Origin: Brevibacterium sp. p3-SID960
GTDB lineage: Bacteria > Actinomycetota > Actinomycetes > Actinomycetales > Brevibacteriaceae
Length of the DNA stretch: 60,209 bases
Direction of reading: 5' to 3'
Assembly: GCF_025144725.1 (NCBI RefSeq)
Contig: NZ_JALXKS010000014.1
Coordinates: forward strand, 1 to 60,209
Notes under the pieces: model-generated
Databases searched by the model: none
The model's input: the letters and a program-made list of their open reading frames with translations, nothing else
What the model was told of the DNA's origin: nothing
Position numbers and translations under genes: made by a program
In this document: piece after piece, positions 8,600 through 16,321 of the stretch
How positions within the stretch are numbered: position 1 is the stretch's first letter
Layout: each line of letters starts with the position of its first letter

Positions 8600-9979
8600 T
8601 CACTTCCGGATGAGATTCTGCGGGAAGTCGGTGAAGCGCTCAACGCCGGTGGCGGTGACGGCGACTGGTTCGCTCACTTCATAGCCGATGCCATCAAGCC
8701 ACATGCCGGCGATCACATGGAAGGTCATGCCGGCGGCGAGCACCTGTTCATCTTCGCTGCGCAGCGAGATCGTCCGCTCACCCCAGTCCGGCGGATAGCC
8801 GATCCCGATCGAATAGCCCAGCCGGGACTCCTTGACCATCTCGTAGCGGGCGAGCACAGCATTCCACACCCGGGCGAGATCGGCGACCGGCACATCCGGG
8901 CGCATCGTCTCCAGCACTTCATTCAGCGCTTCGGCGACGACATCCGCGGTGTGCTGCAGCTGAGCCGGCGGGTCGCCGAGCATGACGGTACGGGCCAGCG
9001 GCACGTGGTAGCGGTGATGGGCGCCGGCGAGTTCGATGACGACCGGCTCCCCGGACCTGAGCCTGCGGTCGGTCCACGTCAGGTGCGGGGTGTCGGCGCC
9101 CTCACCGGTCGGCAGCATCGGCACGATCGCCGGGAAGTCGCCCCACACCTCGGCGGTGCCAGCCGCCTGCGCATGGGCGATCGCGGCGGCGACGTCGTTC
9201 TGCCGGGCGCCTGCCGCAACAGCGTCGAGTGCGGCGTTCATCGCCGCGGTCGTGACCTGAGCGGCCTGTCGCATGATTGCGATTTCGGCCGGGGATTTGA
9301 TCGCCCGGATCCAGTTGACGAGCTCGAAGGAGTCGACGAGAGTCCACTCCGGGATGCCGTGGACGAGTGCGCGGTGGGCGCGCGGGGAGTAGTAGTGGCT
9401 GTCCATCTCCACGCCGATGCAGCCGTGGGCGGCCGGGGCGACCTCCCAGCGCTGCCGCAGGGCGAACGCGATCCAGTCGAAGGGGTGGATGTGCGGGCGG
9501 TGGACGTAGCGCTCGGGGTAGCCGACGATGTCCTCTTCCGGCAGCCAGCAGGTGCGCTGCGCACCGTGGGCGTCCATCTCCCGGGCGAACAGCGTCATCG
9601 GGCCCGATGACGGGACGTAGAGCAGCTGCGGGGTGTAGAAGGACCAGGCGTTGTAACCGGTGAGGTAGAACATGTTCGCCGGGTCGGTGACGATGAGCCC
9701 GGACAGGCCCTGATCGCGCATCCGGCGGCGGACGGCGGCCAGGCGCTGCTCGTATTCCTCAGCGGAGAACAGCAGTCCGCCAGCCCCCGGTGTGCCGGCG
9801 TCTCCCGGCCGCGGTTCTGGCCGGCGCTCGGCTCCGAAGCCGCCGGGGCGCATGCTGTGGATGTCACCTGATCCCGAGGCGGCGGCCGGGTCCGTGCCCG
9901 AGGCGGTGGCCGGGCCCGTGCCCGAGGTGGTGACCCCCGGCGGGTGCAGGCCCGGATGGGGAGCACGCGGCTGTGTCAT
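8600..9979 (-). CDS. M24 family hydrolase resembling ectoine hydrolase (DoeA/EutD)
   Basis: Pita-bread-fold protein of the creatinase/Xaa-Pro peptidase superfamily. The N-terminal domain reads TDPANMFYLTGYNAWSFY, then MDAHGAQRT and DIVGYPERYV, which I recall as hallmarks of ectoine hydrolase rather than of prolidases. In the C-terminal domain the usual metal-binding aspartates are missing: the segment is VVIELAGAHHRYHVPLARTV, as in the DoeA branch, where a Glu acts on the ectoine ring. DoeA opens ectoine to N-acetyl-diaminobutyrate. The first 75 residues are low-complexity Ala/Gly/Pro/Ser encoded by GCCGAGGCGG-type repeats and may be dispensable; an internal ATG at 9853 is an alternative start. 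459 residues. Confidence 0.75.
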   Translation of the reverse strand: MTQPRAPHPGLHPPGVTTSGTGPATASGTDPAAASGSGDIHSMRPGGFGAERRPEPRPGDAGTPGAGGLLFSAEEYEQRLAAVRRRMRDQGLSGLIVTDPANMFYLTGYNAWSFYTPQLLYVPSSGPMTLFAREMDAHGAQRTCWLPEEDIVGYPERYVHRPHIHPFDWIAFALRQRWEVAPAAHGCIGVEMDSHYYSPRAHRALVHGIPEWTLVDSFELVNWIRAIKSPAEIAIMRQAAQVTTAAMNAALDAVAAGARQNDVAAAIAHAQAAGTAEVWGDFPAIVPMLPTGEGADTPHLTWTDRRLRSGEPVVIELAGAHHRYHVPLARTVMLGDPPAQLQHTADVVAEALNEVLETMRPDVPVADLARVWNAVLARYEMVKESRLGYSIGIGYPPDWGERTISLRSEDEQVLAAGMTFHVIAGMWLDGIGYEVSEPVAVTATGVERFTDFPQNLIRK

Positions 9980-9987
9980 GGCTCACA

Positions 9988-10016
9988 GTCTGAGCCGTGC
10001 TGGGCGAGTGTGTCAA
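9988..10016 (-). promoter_or_regulatory. Promoter of the ectoine-hydrolase-like operon
   Basis: On the minus strand TTGACA (10011-10016), a consensus -35, is followed after 17 bp by TCAGAC (9988-9993) as a -10. The ATG at 9979 begins 8 bp downstream, so the transcript would be leaderless or nearly so. No extra operator is obvious. Confidence 0.55.
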
Positions 10017-10044
10017 CAGAGCCGCGCCTGGTACATGGAAGAAC

Positions 10045-10077
10045 CCGCAGCTCCGGCGTCACGTGCCGGGGCTGCGG
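10045..10077 (-). terminator. Hairpin terminator after the DUF4235 gene
   Basis: A 13-bp stem (CCGCAGCTCCGGC at 10045-10057 with GCCGGGGCTGCGG at 10065-10077, one G-T pair) and a 7-base loop. On the minus strand it is followed by GGGTTCTTCC. It separates the DUF4235 gene from the downstream M24/M20 operon. Confidence 0.75.
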
Positions 10078-10098
10078 ATCCTCTCTGCTGCCGGGTTC

Positions 10099-10392
10099 TC
10101 AGTCGACGTCGGCGCCCTTCTGCAGCTTCTTGGGCAGTGCGGTCTCACCGAAGCGGTTGCGCACGGCTGATGCAGCATAGCGCTGTACGACGAGCTGGGC
10201 GACGGCGATGCCGACACCGGAGATGATCGTCCATGCCAGCGCCTCGCTCAGGCCGACCTCGTCGTCTTCGGTGTTGATCGGCACCGGCTTCGAGGTGGTC
10301 TTCTCCCACACGATGCCCAGTGCCTTGCGTGCGGCCAGCGTTGCCAGTGCGGTGCCGCCGACACCGAGGATCTGCCAAGCGATCTTGCCCAT
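10099..10392 (-). CDS. DUF4235 domain-containing small membrane protein
   Basis: 97 residues with no known function. The whole protein fits the actinobacterial DUF4235 family: N-terminal hydrophobic helix with VGGTALATLAARKAL, a central acidic stretch, a second helix ending in VAQLVVQRYAA, then a basic C-terminus. Probably a two-helix inner-membrane protein. ATG start with GGGAGAT upstream. Stands alone between a TauE gene and a terminator. Confidence 0.85.
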   Translation of the reverse strand: MGKIAWQILGVGGTALATLAARKALGIVWEKTTSKPVPINTEDDEVGLSEALAWTIISGVGIAVAQLVVQRYAASAVRNRFGETALPKKLQKGADVD

Positions 10393-10480
10393 GTCTCCAT
10401 CTCCCTTGCGGATCTGAGGTCTGTTACGGGACTGCTGTGTCCTAGCCTACCGCCACAGTCCGTGTCCGGGTCACGTGTCC

Positions 10481-11242
10481 CTAGCTTTGCAGGACGAAGG
10501 TCTCGAAGAACACGAACCCGGCGAGCAGGACGACGAGGGTGGCGAAGCCGTAGCGGACGACGGTGTTCGGCAGCTTCCGGCCGAGCTGACCGGCCACCAG
10601 CGCCGCGGTCATTGCGCACACGGTGTAGGTGATGGCCATCGGCCAGTCGATCGCGGGCAGCCGGTCGAAGTAACCGATGGCTCCGGCGATCGAGTTGAGC
10701 GCGACGACGGTCAGGGAGGTGCCGACGGCGATGTGCATCGGCACGTGCATGAGGATCGTGAGTGCTGGGACGATGAGGAATCCCCCGCCGACGCCGAGCA
10801 GGCCGGTGAGGAATCCGACGACCGCACCGACGGCGATGCCCTTGGCGAACCGCCGGCCGGTGAACGCCCTGGTGTCCGGGTCTGTATAGGGCATCGGCAT
10901 GAACATGCGGATCCCTGCGATGAGCATGAGGACGCCGAAGGCGATCATGAGCCCCTTCTCGGGGAACATGTCGTGCACCCGGGCCCCGACGATCGCGGTG
11001 AACATGCCGGTGACGCCGAACGTGCCGGCGGTCGTCCAGTCGACCATCTTCGAGTGCAGCCGCGGCAGGATGCCGACGATCGAGGAGGAGGCGACGACGA
11101 TGAGCGAAGTCGGCACTGCTTTGGCCATCGGCATGCCGAGGCCGTAGACGAGTGCCGGCACGGCGACGATCGCCCCACCGCCGCCCGTGACCCCGATGAC
11201 CGAACCGGTCAGCAGCCCGAAGAGAATCGCACCGATCGTCAC
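10481..11242 (-). CDS. TauE/SafE family anion exporter
   Basis: Integral membrane protein of 253 residues with about eight hydrophobic helices. Members export sulfite, sulfonates or related organic anions. The duplicated family motif is visible near the start of each half: GVTGGGGAIVAVPAL and GLLGVGGGFLIVPAL. GTG start overlaps the pabC stop by four bases (GTGA), so it is translationally coupled to aminodeoxychorismate lyase. There is no metabolic link that I can see between the two. Confidence 0.9.
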   Translation of the reverse strand: MTIGAILFGLLTGSVIGVTGGGGAIVAVPALVYGLGMPMAKAVPTSLIVVASSSIVGILPRLHSKMVDWTTAGTFGVTGMFTAIVGARVHDMFPEKGLMIAFGVLMLIAGIRMFMPMPYTDPDTRAFTGRRFAKGIAVGAVVGFLTGLLGVGGGFLIVPALTILMHVPMHIAVGTSLTVVALNSIAGAIGYFDRLPAIDWPMAITYTVCAMTAALVAGQLGRKLPNTVVRYGFATLVVLLAGFVFFETFVLQS

Positions 11243-12225
11243 GGCGCCTCTGCCTGCGGCGGACCGTCTGCGGCAGTGGTCCCAACCGTCGTGTCGGTCC
11301 CAGCCGTGGTGTCGGTCCCAGCCGTGGCATCACCTGCAGTCCTGTCATCAGGGGCGCCGGTCACCCAGTCGTACATCTGCCCGGTGAGTTCGGGATCCAT
11401 CGTCACCGCCTCCCCATCGAGGCTGCGGAACGGCACCGCAACCCGGGCCGAGGAGACCATCCACGCCCCGTCGGCGGTGAGCAGGTCATCGCGCGTGAGG
11501 TCGGCATATGAGCACAGGTAGCCGTGCTCGGCAGCGGCGGCGAAGATCGTCTGCTGGGTGGTGCCGTGCAGCAGCCCGGCTTTCGGGTCCGGGGTGAGCA
11601 GCTCGTGGCCGCGGCGGATGATGACATTCGAGGTCGGGCCTTCGAGGACGAGGCCGTCGCGGCTGATGAACAGCCCGTCATCGGCGCCGTGCTCCTGCGC
11701 CCAGCGGGTCGCTGCCATATTCACGGCATAGGACAGGGTTTTAGCACCGAGCAGCAGCCAGGGCGCGGACTGCCCGGCGTAGGCCTCGAAGCCGCGGTCG
11801 AGGCTGATGAAGTCAGCCCCCTCCCGGCGCTGGGCGGGATACGCCTCCGGCAGCGAGATCGACATGACCCAGCCGCGCGGAGCATCGAGTCCGCGCGAGA
11901 GCGTGTAGCGCACGCTGAATTCGGTGACCCCGGGGTTGCCGGCGATGACGGCCCGGGCGACGTCGTCGACAGCGGCGTCCCACACCTCGGGCACGGGCAC
12001 CGGCAGTTCGAGGGCGCGCGCTGAGCCGCGGAACCGGTCGAAGTGCAGTCGCCGGGCTTTGACTGAGTGTGTGCCGCCGGCGACGGTGACGAGTACGGTC
12101 TCGAAGATCCCGTCACCGCGGTGGGCCGAGAGGTCATCGACCGGCAGGTGGGCCGCTGCGAGGTCGGCCAGCTCGTGTGTGCCGGCGCTGACGTGGATGA
12201 GGGCCAGGGAATGGGTGAGGGTCAT
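11239..12225 (-). CDS. pabC: Aminodeoxychorismate lyase (class IV aminotransferase fold)
   Basis: PLP enzyme that splits 4-amino-4-deoxychorismate to p-aminobenzoate and pyruvate in folate synthesis. The PLP lysine is in GAKTLSYAVNM, followed by the conserved GLVLEGPTSNVI and GTTQQ. RGDGIFETV near residue 36 is the typical N-terminal signature. D-amino acid or branched-chain aminotransferase remains possible within the fold. 328 residues. The C-terminus has an added tail of Ala-Gly-Thr-Asp-Thr-Thr repeats (18-base DNA repeats at about 11285-11340), not part of the fold. The ATG is 7 bp after TTTAAT, so translation may be leaderless. Confidence 0.82.
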   Translation of the reverse strand: MTLTHSLALIHVSAGTHELADLAAAHLPVDDLSAHRGDGIFETVLVTVAGGTHSVKARRLHFDRFRGSARALELPVPVPEVWDAAVDDVARAVIAGNPGVTEFSVRYTLSRGLDAPRGWVMSISLPEAYPAQRREGADFISLDRGFEAYAGQSAPWLLLGAKTLSYAVNMAATRWAQEHGADDGLFISRDGLVLEGPTSNVIIRRGHELLTPDPKAGLLHGTTQQTIFAAAAEHGYLCSYADLTRDDLLTADGAWMVSSARVAVPFRSLDGEAVTMDPELTGQMYDWVTGAPDDRTAGDATAGTDTTAGTDTTVGTTAADGPPQAEAP

Positions 12226-12296
12226 GCCCTCAATTAAAGCACTTGGGCCCTGCTGTCCGGCCTGTCGCTTGGCTGCTGACGTCCGCTCCCGAGGGG

Positions 12297-13397
12297 TCAG
12301 CTCAGCGTCGTGCCGAAGGCCAGGCCGAGCAGATAGGTCGCAGCGGCCGCGCCGAAGCCGACCGCCAGCTGGCGCAGCGCGCGCGGCAGCGGCGGGCGGC
12401 CGGAGAGCACACCGACGGTGCCGCCGGTGCCCAGCAGCGCAACGCCGACGAGGCCGGCGGCGGTGAGGATCGCCGGCATCCCGTGCATGCCGAAGATGTA
12501 GGGCAGGATCGGCACGATCGCCCCGGAGGCGAAGAAGCAGAATGAGGAGGCGGCAGCCCCCAGGCCGGTGCCGAGCTCCTCGTGTTCGTTCTTCTTGCCG
12601 GCCGGTGCGGTATGGGAGGGCAGGGTGCCGCCGTGGGCGCGGGCCAGGGTGCGCCGTGCCTTGGCCAGTGCCTCGTCCTCGGCGTAGCCGCGGGCGCGGT
12701 AGACGAGCGCGAGCTCGTTGGCGTCGAAGTCGAGTGAGGCCAGTGCCTCGGCGGGCTGGCGCACCGGCTGGGAGGCCTCGAGCAGCTCGCGCTGACTGCG
12801 CACCGAGATGTACTCTCCGGCTCCCATCGACAGGGCCCCGGCGAGCAGTCCGGAGATGCCGGTGAGCAGGATGACGGGATTCGACATGCCGGCTGCGCCG
12901 ACGCCGAGGACGAGGGCGAGGTTGGAGACGAGCCCGTCATTGGTGCCGAAGACTGCGGCGCGGAAGTTGCCCGACAGTCGTGCGCGGGATTTCGCTGCCA
13001 GGGCGCGGACGACCTCGGCGTGGACCTTCTCATCGGCGGCCATCTGGTCGCTGGCGAACTGGTCGGTGTCGTAGGGGCTGGAGGTCTCCTGCTGCTGGAT
13101 GAGGGCGAGGATGAAGACTGAGCCGAAGATGCTGCCGAGCAGCGAGAGGATGCGGGTGCCCAGATCCGGGGCGCGGCGCTGTTCGGCATGGGGGCCGAGG
13201 AGGTCGATCCAGTGCTGTTGGTGACGGCGCTCGGCATCGGCGATGGCGAGCAGGATCTCGCGCTCCTCACCCTGCTTGCGGGCGGCGAGCTTGCGGTAGA
13301 CGCGCTCTTCGAGGCGCTCATTGGCCAGGTGCCGCTGCCATCGTCGGATGAGGGCAGGGCTCGGCTCAGCGGGCACGGCGGCGCGGGTCTCGGGCAT
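12297..13397 (-). CDS. Ferritin-like/VIT1 (CCC1) family metal transporter
   Basis: About 366 residues. Residues 1-130 form a ferritin/rubrerythrin-like helical domain (LANERLEERVYRKLA, AIADAERRHQQHW with E-x-x-H spacing); the C-terminal part is a VIT1/CCC1 membrane domain (AAVFGTNDGLVSNLALVLGV, SMGAGEYISVRSQ). Such fusions (Mbfa/ErvA-like) export iron or manganese into the medium or a compartment. The ATG at 13397 is chosen over a TTG/CTG-type extension because a good -10 ends 7 bp upstream, implying a leaderless transcript. Metal specificity cannot be read from sequence. Confidence 0.87.
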   Translation of the reverse strand: MPETRAAVPAEPSPALIRRWQRHLANERLEERVYRKLAARKQGEEREILLAIADAERRHQQHWIDLLGPHAEQRRAPDLGTRILSLLGSIFGSVFILALIQQQETSSPYDTDQFASDQMAADEKVHAEVVRALAAKSRARLSGNFRAAVFGTNDGLVSNLALVLGVGAAGMSNPVILLTGISGLLAGALSMGAGEYISVRSQRELLEASQPVRQPAEALASLDFDANELALVYRARGYAEDEALAKARRTLARAHGGTLPSHTAPAGKKNEHEELGTGLGAAASSFCFFASGAIVPILPYIFGMHGMPAILTAAGLVGVALLGTGGTVGVLSGRPPLPRALRQLAVGFGAAAATYLLGLAFGTTLS

Positions 13398-13404
13398 ACG
13401 TTCA

Positions 13405-13433
13405 ATGATAGGCGCAAACGTTTGTATGTACAA
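13405..13433 (-). promoter_or_regulatory. Promoter with palindromic operator for the VIT1-family transporter
   Basis: On the minus strand TTGTAC (13428-13433), 17 bp spacer, TATCAT (13405-13410). The spacer contains the perfect 10-bp palindrome CAAACGTTTG (13415-13424), and the -35 lies in TTGTATGTACAA, a 5-2-5 inverted repeat. A repressor bound between -35 and -10 would block polymerase. It does not look like an iron DtxR box. Confidence 0.6.
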
Positions 13434-13551
13434 CACTTGCGCAGATGAGCAAAAGAATATTTCTGTGTGCTTTCTGAACGCCCGGATTCCGCGTGCATCC
13501 GCGGATCCGGGTGGGTTTCGTTACCGTGCCGATGCCGTCGTTATCATTCCG

Positions 13552-13579
13552 TTACCAAACATGCAGAGAACTGTAATAC
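13552..13579 (+). promoter_or_regulatory. Promoter of the secreted aminopeptidase
   Basis: TTACCA (13552-13557), 16 bp spacer, TAATAC (13574-13579). The predicted leader is about 70 bases. GTTACC occurs three times upstream (about 13520-13556), as possible binding half-sites. Confidence 0.5.
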
Positions 13580-13657
13580 TGTGTTGCATTGTGTGATGAC
13601 TATCACGGGGTAATGCACACCGAGGTGCAGCACCGTCAGATGGACCGAAAGGTTGTT

Positions 13658-15643
13658 ATGTCGAATCGATTGGCACGCGCCGCAGTAGCGGTTACGGCCG
13701 CAGCGGCGCTCGGTCTGGGGATGACCTCCCCGGCAATGGCCGCTCCAGTGACAGAGCACATCGATATGGGTGTGACCGGTGACCAGGTGTTCAAGCACCT
13801 CACCGAGCTCAGCGAGATCTCCGAGGCCAACAAGGAGGATGGATACCGCGCGCTCGGCACCAAGGGCTATGAAGAGGCCTCCGAGTACGTCGAAGGCGTC
13901 ATGAAGGAAGCCGGCTTCGAGGTTGAGCGTCAGGAGTTCGATCTCCCGCGGCAGACCTTCGACGAGGTCAGCCTGAGCGTCAACGGCGTGGAGCAGAAGG
14001 ACTTCGGCACGATCTCGAACGCCGAAGGCACCGAGGAGCCGCTCACAGACGTTCCGATGACGCTGCCAGCTGGTGCAGCTGACAACGCCGGGCTGGGCTG
14101 CTCCGGTGAGGCCTTCACCGAGGACAATAAGGACACCATCGTCCTCATCCAGCGCGGCGAATGCGCCTTCGGCGACAAGATCACCAACGCGAGCAAGGCC
14201 GAAGCGGCCGGCGTCATCATCTACAACAACCAGGATGGCGCCAGCAACTTCACCGCCGGCGATCGCGTCGAGGGCAATGCCCCCGCTGGTGCGCTGAGCA
14301 AGGCCGAGGGCGACGCCCTGGTCGAGAAGATCAAGGCCGTCGACCCGGAGGACCAGGAGACCGCGGTCACCGCTGACATGACGGTCGAGACGACCTTCGA
14401 GACTGTCAAGACCTGGAACGTCATGGCCGAGACCAAGGCCGGTGACCCGGACAACGTGCAGATGATGGGCGCTCACCTCGACGGTGTCCCCGAGGGCCCG
14501 GGCGTCAACGACAACGCCTCCGGCGTGGCCGGACTCCTCGCTGTTGCCGAGGGCATGGCCGGGCTCGACTACGAGGTCGATAACAAGGTCCGCTTCGGAT
14601 TCTGGGGCGCAGAGGAAGTCGGCCTCGTCGGCTCGACCCACTACGTCAACGACCTCGCGCAGACCAACCCTGAAGAGCTCAAGAAGATCAAGGCGTACCT
14701 CAACTACGACATGATCGGCTCGGAGAACTACGTCGTCGGCACCCTCGACTCCGATGGTTCGGATGTCCCGATCCCGGACGGCGTCACCGTTCCGGAGGGC
14801 TCGGCTGAGCTCGAGAAGATCTTCACCGACTTCTTCGATGACAAGGGTCAGCCGCACATCGGCACCGAGTTCTCGGGCCGTTCGGATTACCAGGCCTTCA
14901 TCGACAACGGTGTCCCGGTCTCCGGTCTGTTCTCCGGTGCCGACGGCATCAAGACCGAGGAAGACGTCGAGAAGTTCGACGGCACCGCCGGCGTCCCGCG
15001 CGACCGCAACTACCACAAGCCGGATGACAACCTGGAGAACGTCAGCCAGGAGTCGCTCGACATCTTCGCTCCGGCGATGGCCTTCGCCGCCCACACGCTC
15101 GCCTACAACCTCGAAGAGGAAGACGACAACGGCGATGACGATGGCGGCAAGGACGATGAGGCTCCGACGGAGCGCGGCCTGGCTGTCAAGCCCGAGCAGA
15201 TCTCCCCGGCTGACTTCGTCAACGAGGACAAGGGCGTCACCATCACGGCGGCCGGCTGCACCCCGGGCACCGAAGCCAAGCTGACCGTTGAGGCCCGCGG
15301 CATCGACGTCCTCAAGCACGAGGACACCGCCACCGTGGATGAGGACGGCAACGTCACCTTCGCCGTCCACGGCGTCAACGCCGATCGCCCGAACAGCTAC
15401 GTCGGCACCTACGATGTCCGCGTTGCCTGCGACGGCGGCGACGACCTCACCGGCACCTTCACCGTCGGCGACGTCAAGGACGACGACGGCAAGGGCGGCG
15501 AAGACGACAAGGGCAAGGACGACAAGGGCAAGCTGCCGCGCACCGGCAGCGAAGCCGGACCGCTCGTCTGGGGTGCTGCTGCACTGCTGATCGCAGGCGT
15601 CGGCATCACCGCCGCAACCCTGCGCCGGAAGTCCAGCCTCTGA
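13658..15643 (+). CDS. Cell-wall-anchored M28 family aminopeptidase with PA domain
   Basis: Exported zinc aminopeptidase of 661 residues. A Sec signal peptide ends near PAMAAP. The mature protein has a PA (protease-associated) insert (CSGEAF to NNQDGASNFTAGD), then the M28 core with zinc ligands in MGAHLDGV, GVNDNASG, WGAEEVG, LNYDMIGS and NYHKPDD. An Asp-rich linker and a beta-rich domain follow, and the C-terminus is a sorting signal: LPRTG, hydrophobic helix, RRKSSL. It is thus predicted to be sortase-linked to peptidoglycan, supplying amino acids from peptides. ATG at 13658 has GAAAGG 5 bp upstream. Confidence 0.92.
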   Translation: MSNRLARAAVAVTAAAALGLGMTSPAMAAPVTEHIDMGVTGDQVFKHLTELSEISEANKEDGYRALGTKGYEEASEYVEGVMKEAGFEVERQEFDLPRQTFDEVSLSVNGVEQKDFGTISNAEGTEEPLTDVPMTLPAGAADNAGLGCSGEAFTEDNKDTIVLIQRGECAFGDKITNASKAEAAGVIIYNNQDGASNFTAGDRVEGNAPAGALSKAEGDALVEKIKAVDPEDQETAVTADMTVETTFETVKTWNVMAETKAGDPDNVQMMGAHLDGVPEGPGVNDNASGVAGLLAVAEGMAGLDYEVDNKVRFGFWGAEEVGLVGSTHYVNDLAQTNPEELKKIKAYLNYDMIGSENYVVGTLDSDGSDVPIPDGVTVPEGSAELEKIFTDFFDDKGQPHIGTEFSGRSDYQAFIDNGVPVSGLFSGADGIKTEEDVEKFDGTAGVPRDRNYHKPDDNLENVSQESLDIFAPAMAFAAHTLAYNLEEEDDNGDDDGGKDDEAPTERGLAVKPEQISPADFVNEDKGVTITAAGCTPGTEAKLTVEARGIDVLKHEDTATVDEDGNVTFAVHGVNADRPNSYVGTYDVRVACDGGDDLTGTFTVGDVKDDDGKGGEDDKGKDDKGKLPRTGSEAGPLVWGAAALLIAGVGITAATLRRKSSL

Positions 15644-15685
15644 TCGGACACCTGATGATCAGCTGAGATCCCTCAGCTGAGATCA

Positions 15686-15715
15686 CAGGGCCGGTGGCAC
15701 ACGCCCCCGGCCCTG
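15686..15715 (+). terminator. Terminator after the aminopeptidase
   Basis: Stem CAGGGCCGG/CCGGCCCTG (15686-15694 with 15707-15715) with a 12-base loop, followed by TTGCGTATT. A second hairpin, CAGCTGAG/CTCAGCTG (15660-15667 with 15672-15679), lies just before it. Confidence 0.75.
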
Positions 15716-15753
15716 TTGCGTATTCACTCAGACTGCTTCGGCACAATGGTCGG

Positions 15754-16212
15754 GTGACTCCCAAGAAGCTCTTCACCACGTTCGCGATCGCCGAGGCCAT
15801 CACCTGGACCCTGCTCATCGTCGGCATGATCCTCAAATACGTCACCCACACCACCGAACTCGGTGTGCGCATCGGCGGAGGCATCCACGGTTTCGTATTC
15901 CTCACCTACTGCGTCGTCACGGTGCTCATCGGCACCTCGCAGCGGTGGAAGGCCGGGCAGATCGCCGCCGGCCTGCTTTCGGCGATCGTCCCGTATGCCA
16001 CGATCCCCTTCGAGATCCACGCCCGGCGGGTCGGCCTGCTCGACGGATCCTGGGAGCTCGGTTCAGGCCAGCGCGCGCCGCGGAACTTCTTCGAAGGATG
16101 GTGCGACTGGGCGATCCGCCGCCCGTTCGCCGCACTCGTCGTCGGGTTCGTCGGTGTTGCCTGCCTCTTCGGTGTGCTGCTGTTCCTCGGCCCGCCGATC
16201 CCCAAGGGCTGA
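15754..16212 (+). CDS. DUF3817 family integral membrane protein
   Basis: Small membrane protein of 152 residues with no known role. The N-terminal half carries the DUF3817 pattern (FAIAEAITWTLLIVGMILKY, GGGIHGFVFLTYC), with about three helices, then a cytosolic stretch, and an extra C-terminal helix (AALVVGFVGVACLFGVLLFL). GTG at 15754 is picked because homologous sequence begins there; no Shine-Dalgarno is seen, so leaderless initiation is possible. Monocistronic between two terminators. Confidence 0.8.
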   Translation: MTPKKLFTTFAIAEAITWTLLIVGMILKYVTHTTELGVRIGGGIHGFVFLTYCVVTVLIGTSQRWKAGQIAAGLLSAIVPYATIPFEIHARRVGLLDGSWELGSGQRAPRNFFEGWCDWAIRRPFAALVVGFVGVACLFGVLLFLGPPIPKG

Positions 16213-16234
16213 GCGCCTCACACTGCACACGACT

Positions 16235-16271
16235 GCGGCCGGCCACCGGGAACATCCCAGTAGCCGGCCGC
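16235..16271. terminator. Bidirectional terminator between convergent genes
   Basis: Stem GCGGCCGGC/GCCGGCCGC (16235-16243 with 16263-16271) with an inner GGGAACATCCC hairpin in the loop. It lies between the rightward DUF3817 gene and the leftward racemase gene. Confidence 0.7.
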
Positions 16272-16321
16272 GTGGCATGCCAGCCGGGATTCATAGCATG
16301 TCAGCGAGGCTTTATGGCAGT

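Noticed and set aside
13544..15370. 608-codon leftward frame opposite the aminopeptidase
   Set aside because: Antisense shadow; the sense frame has signal peptide, zinc ligands and LPRTG.
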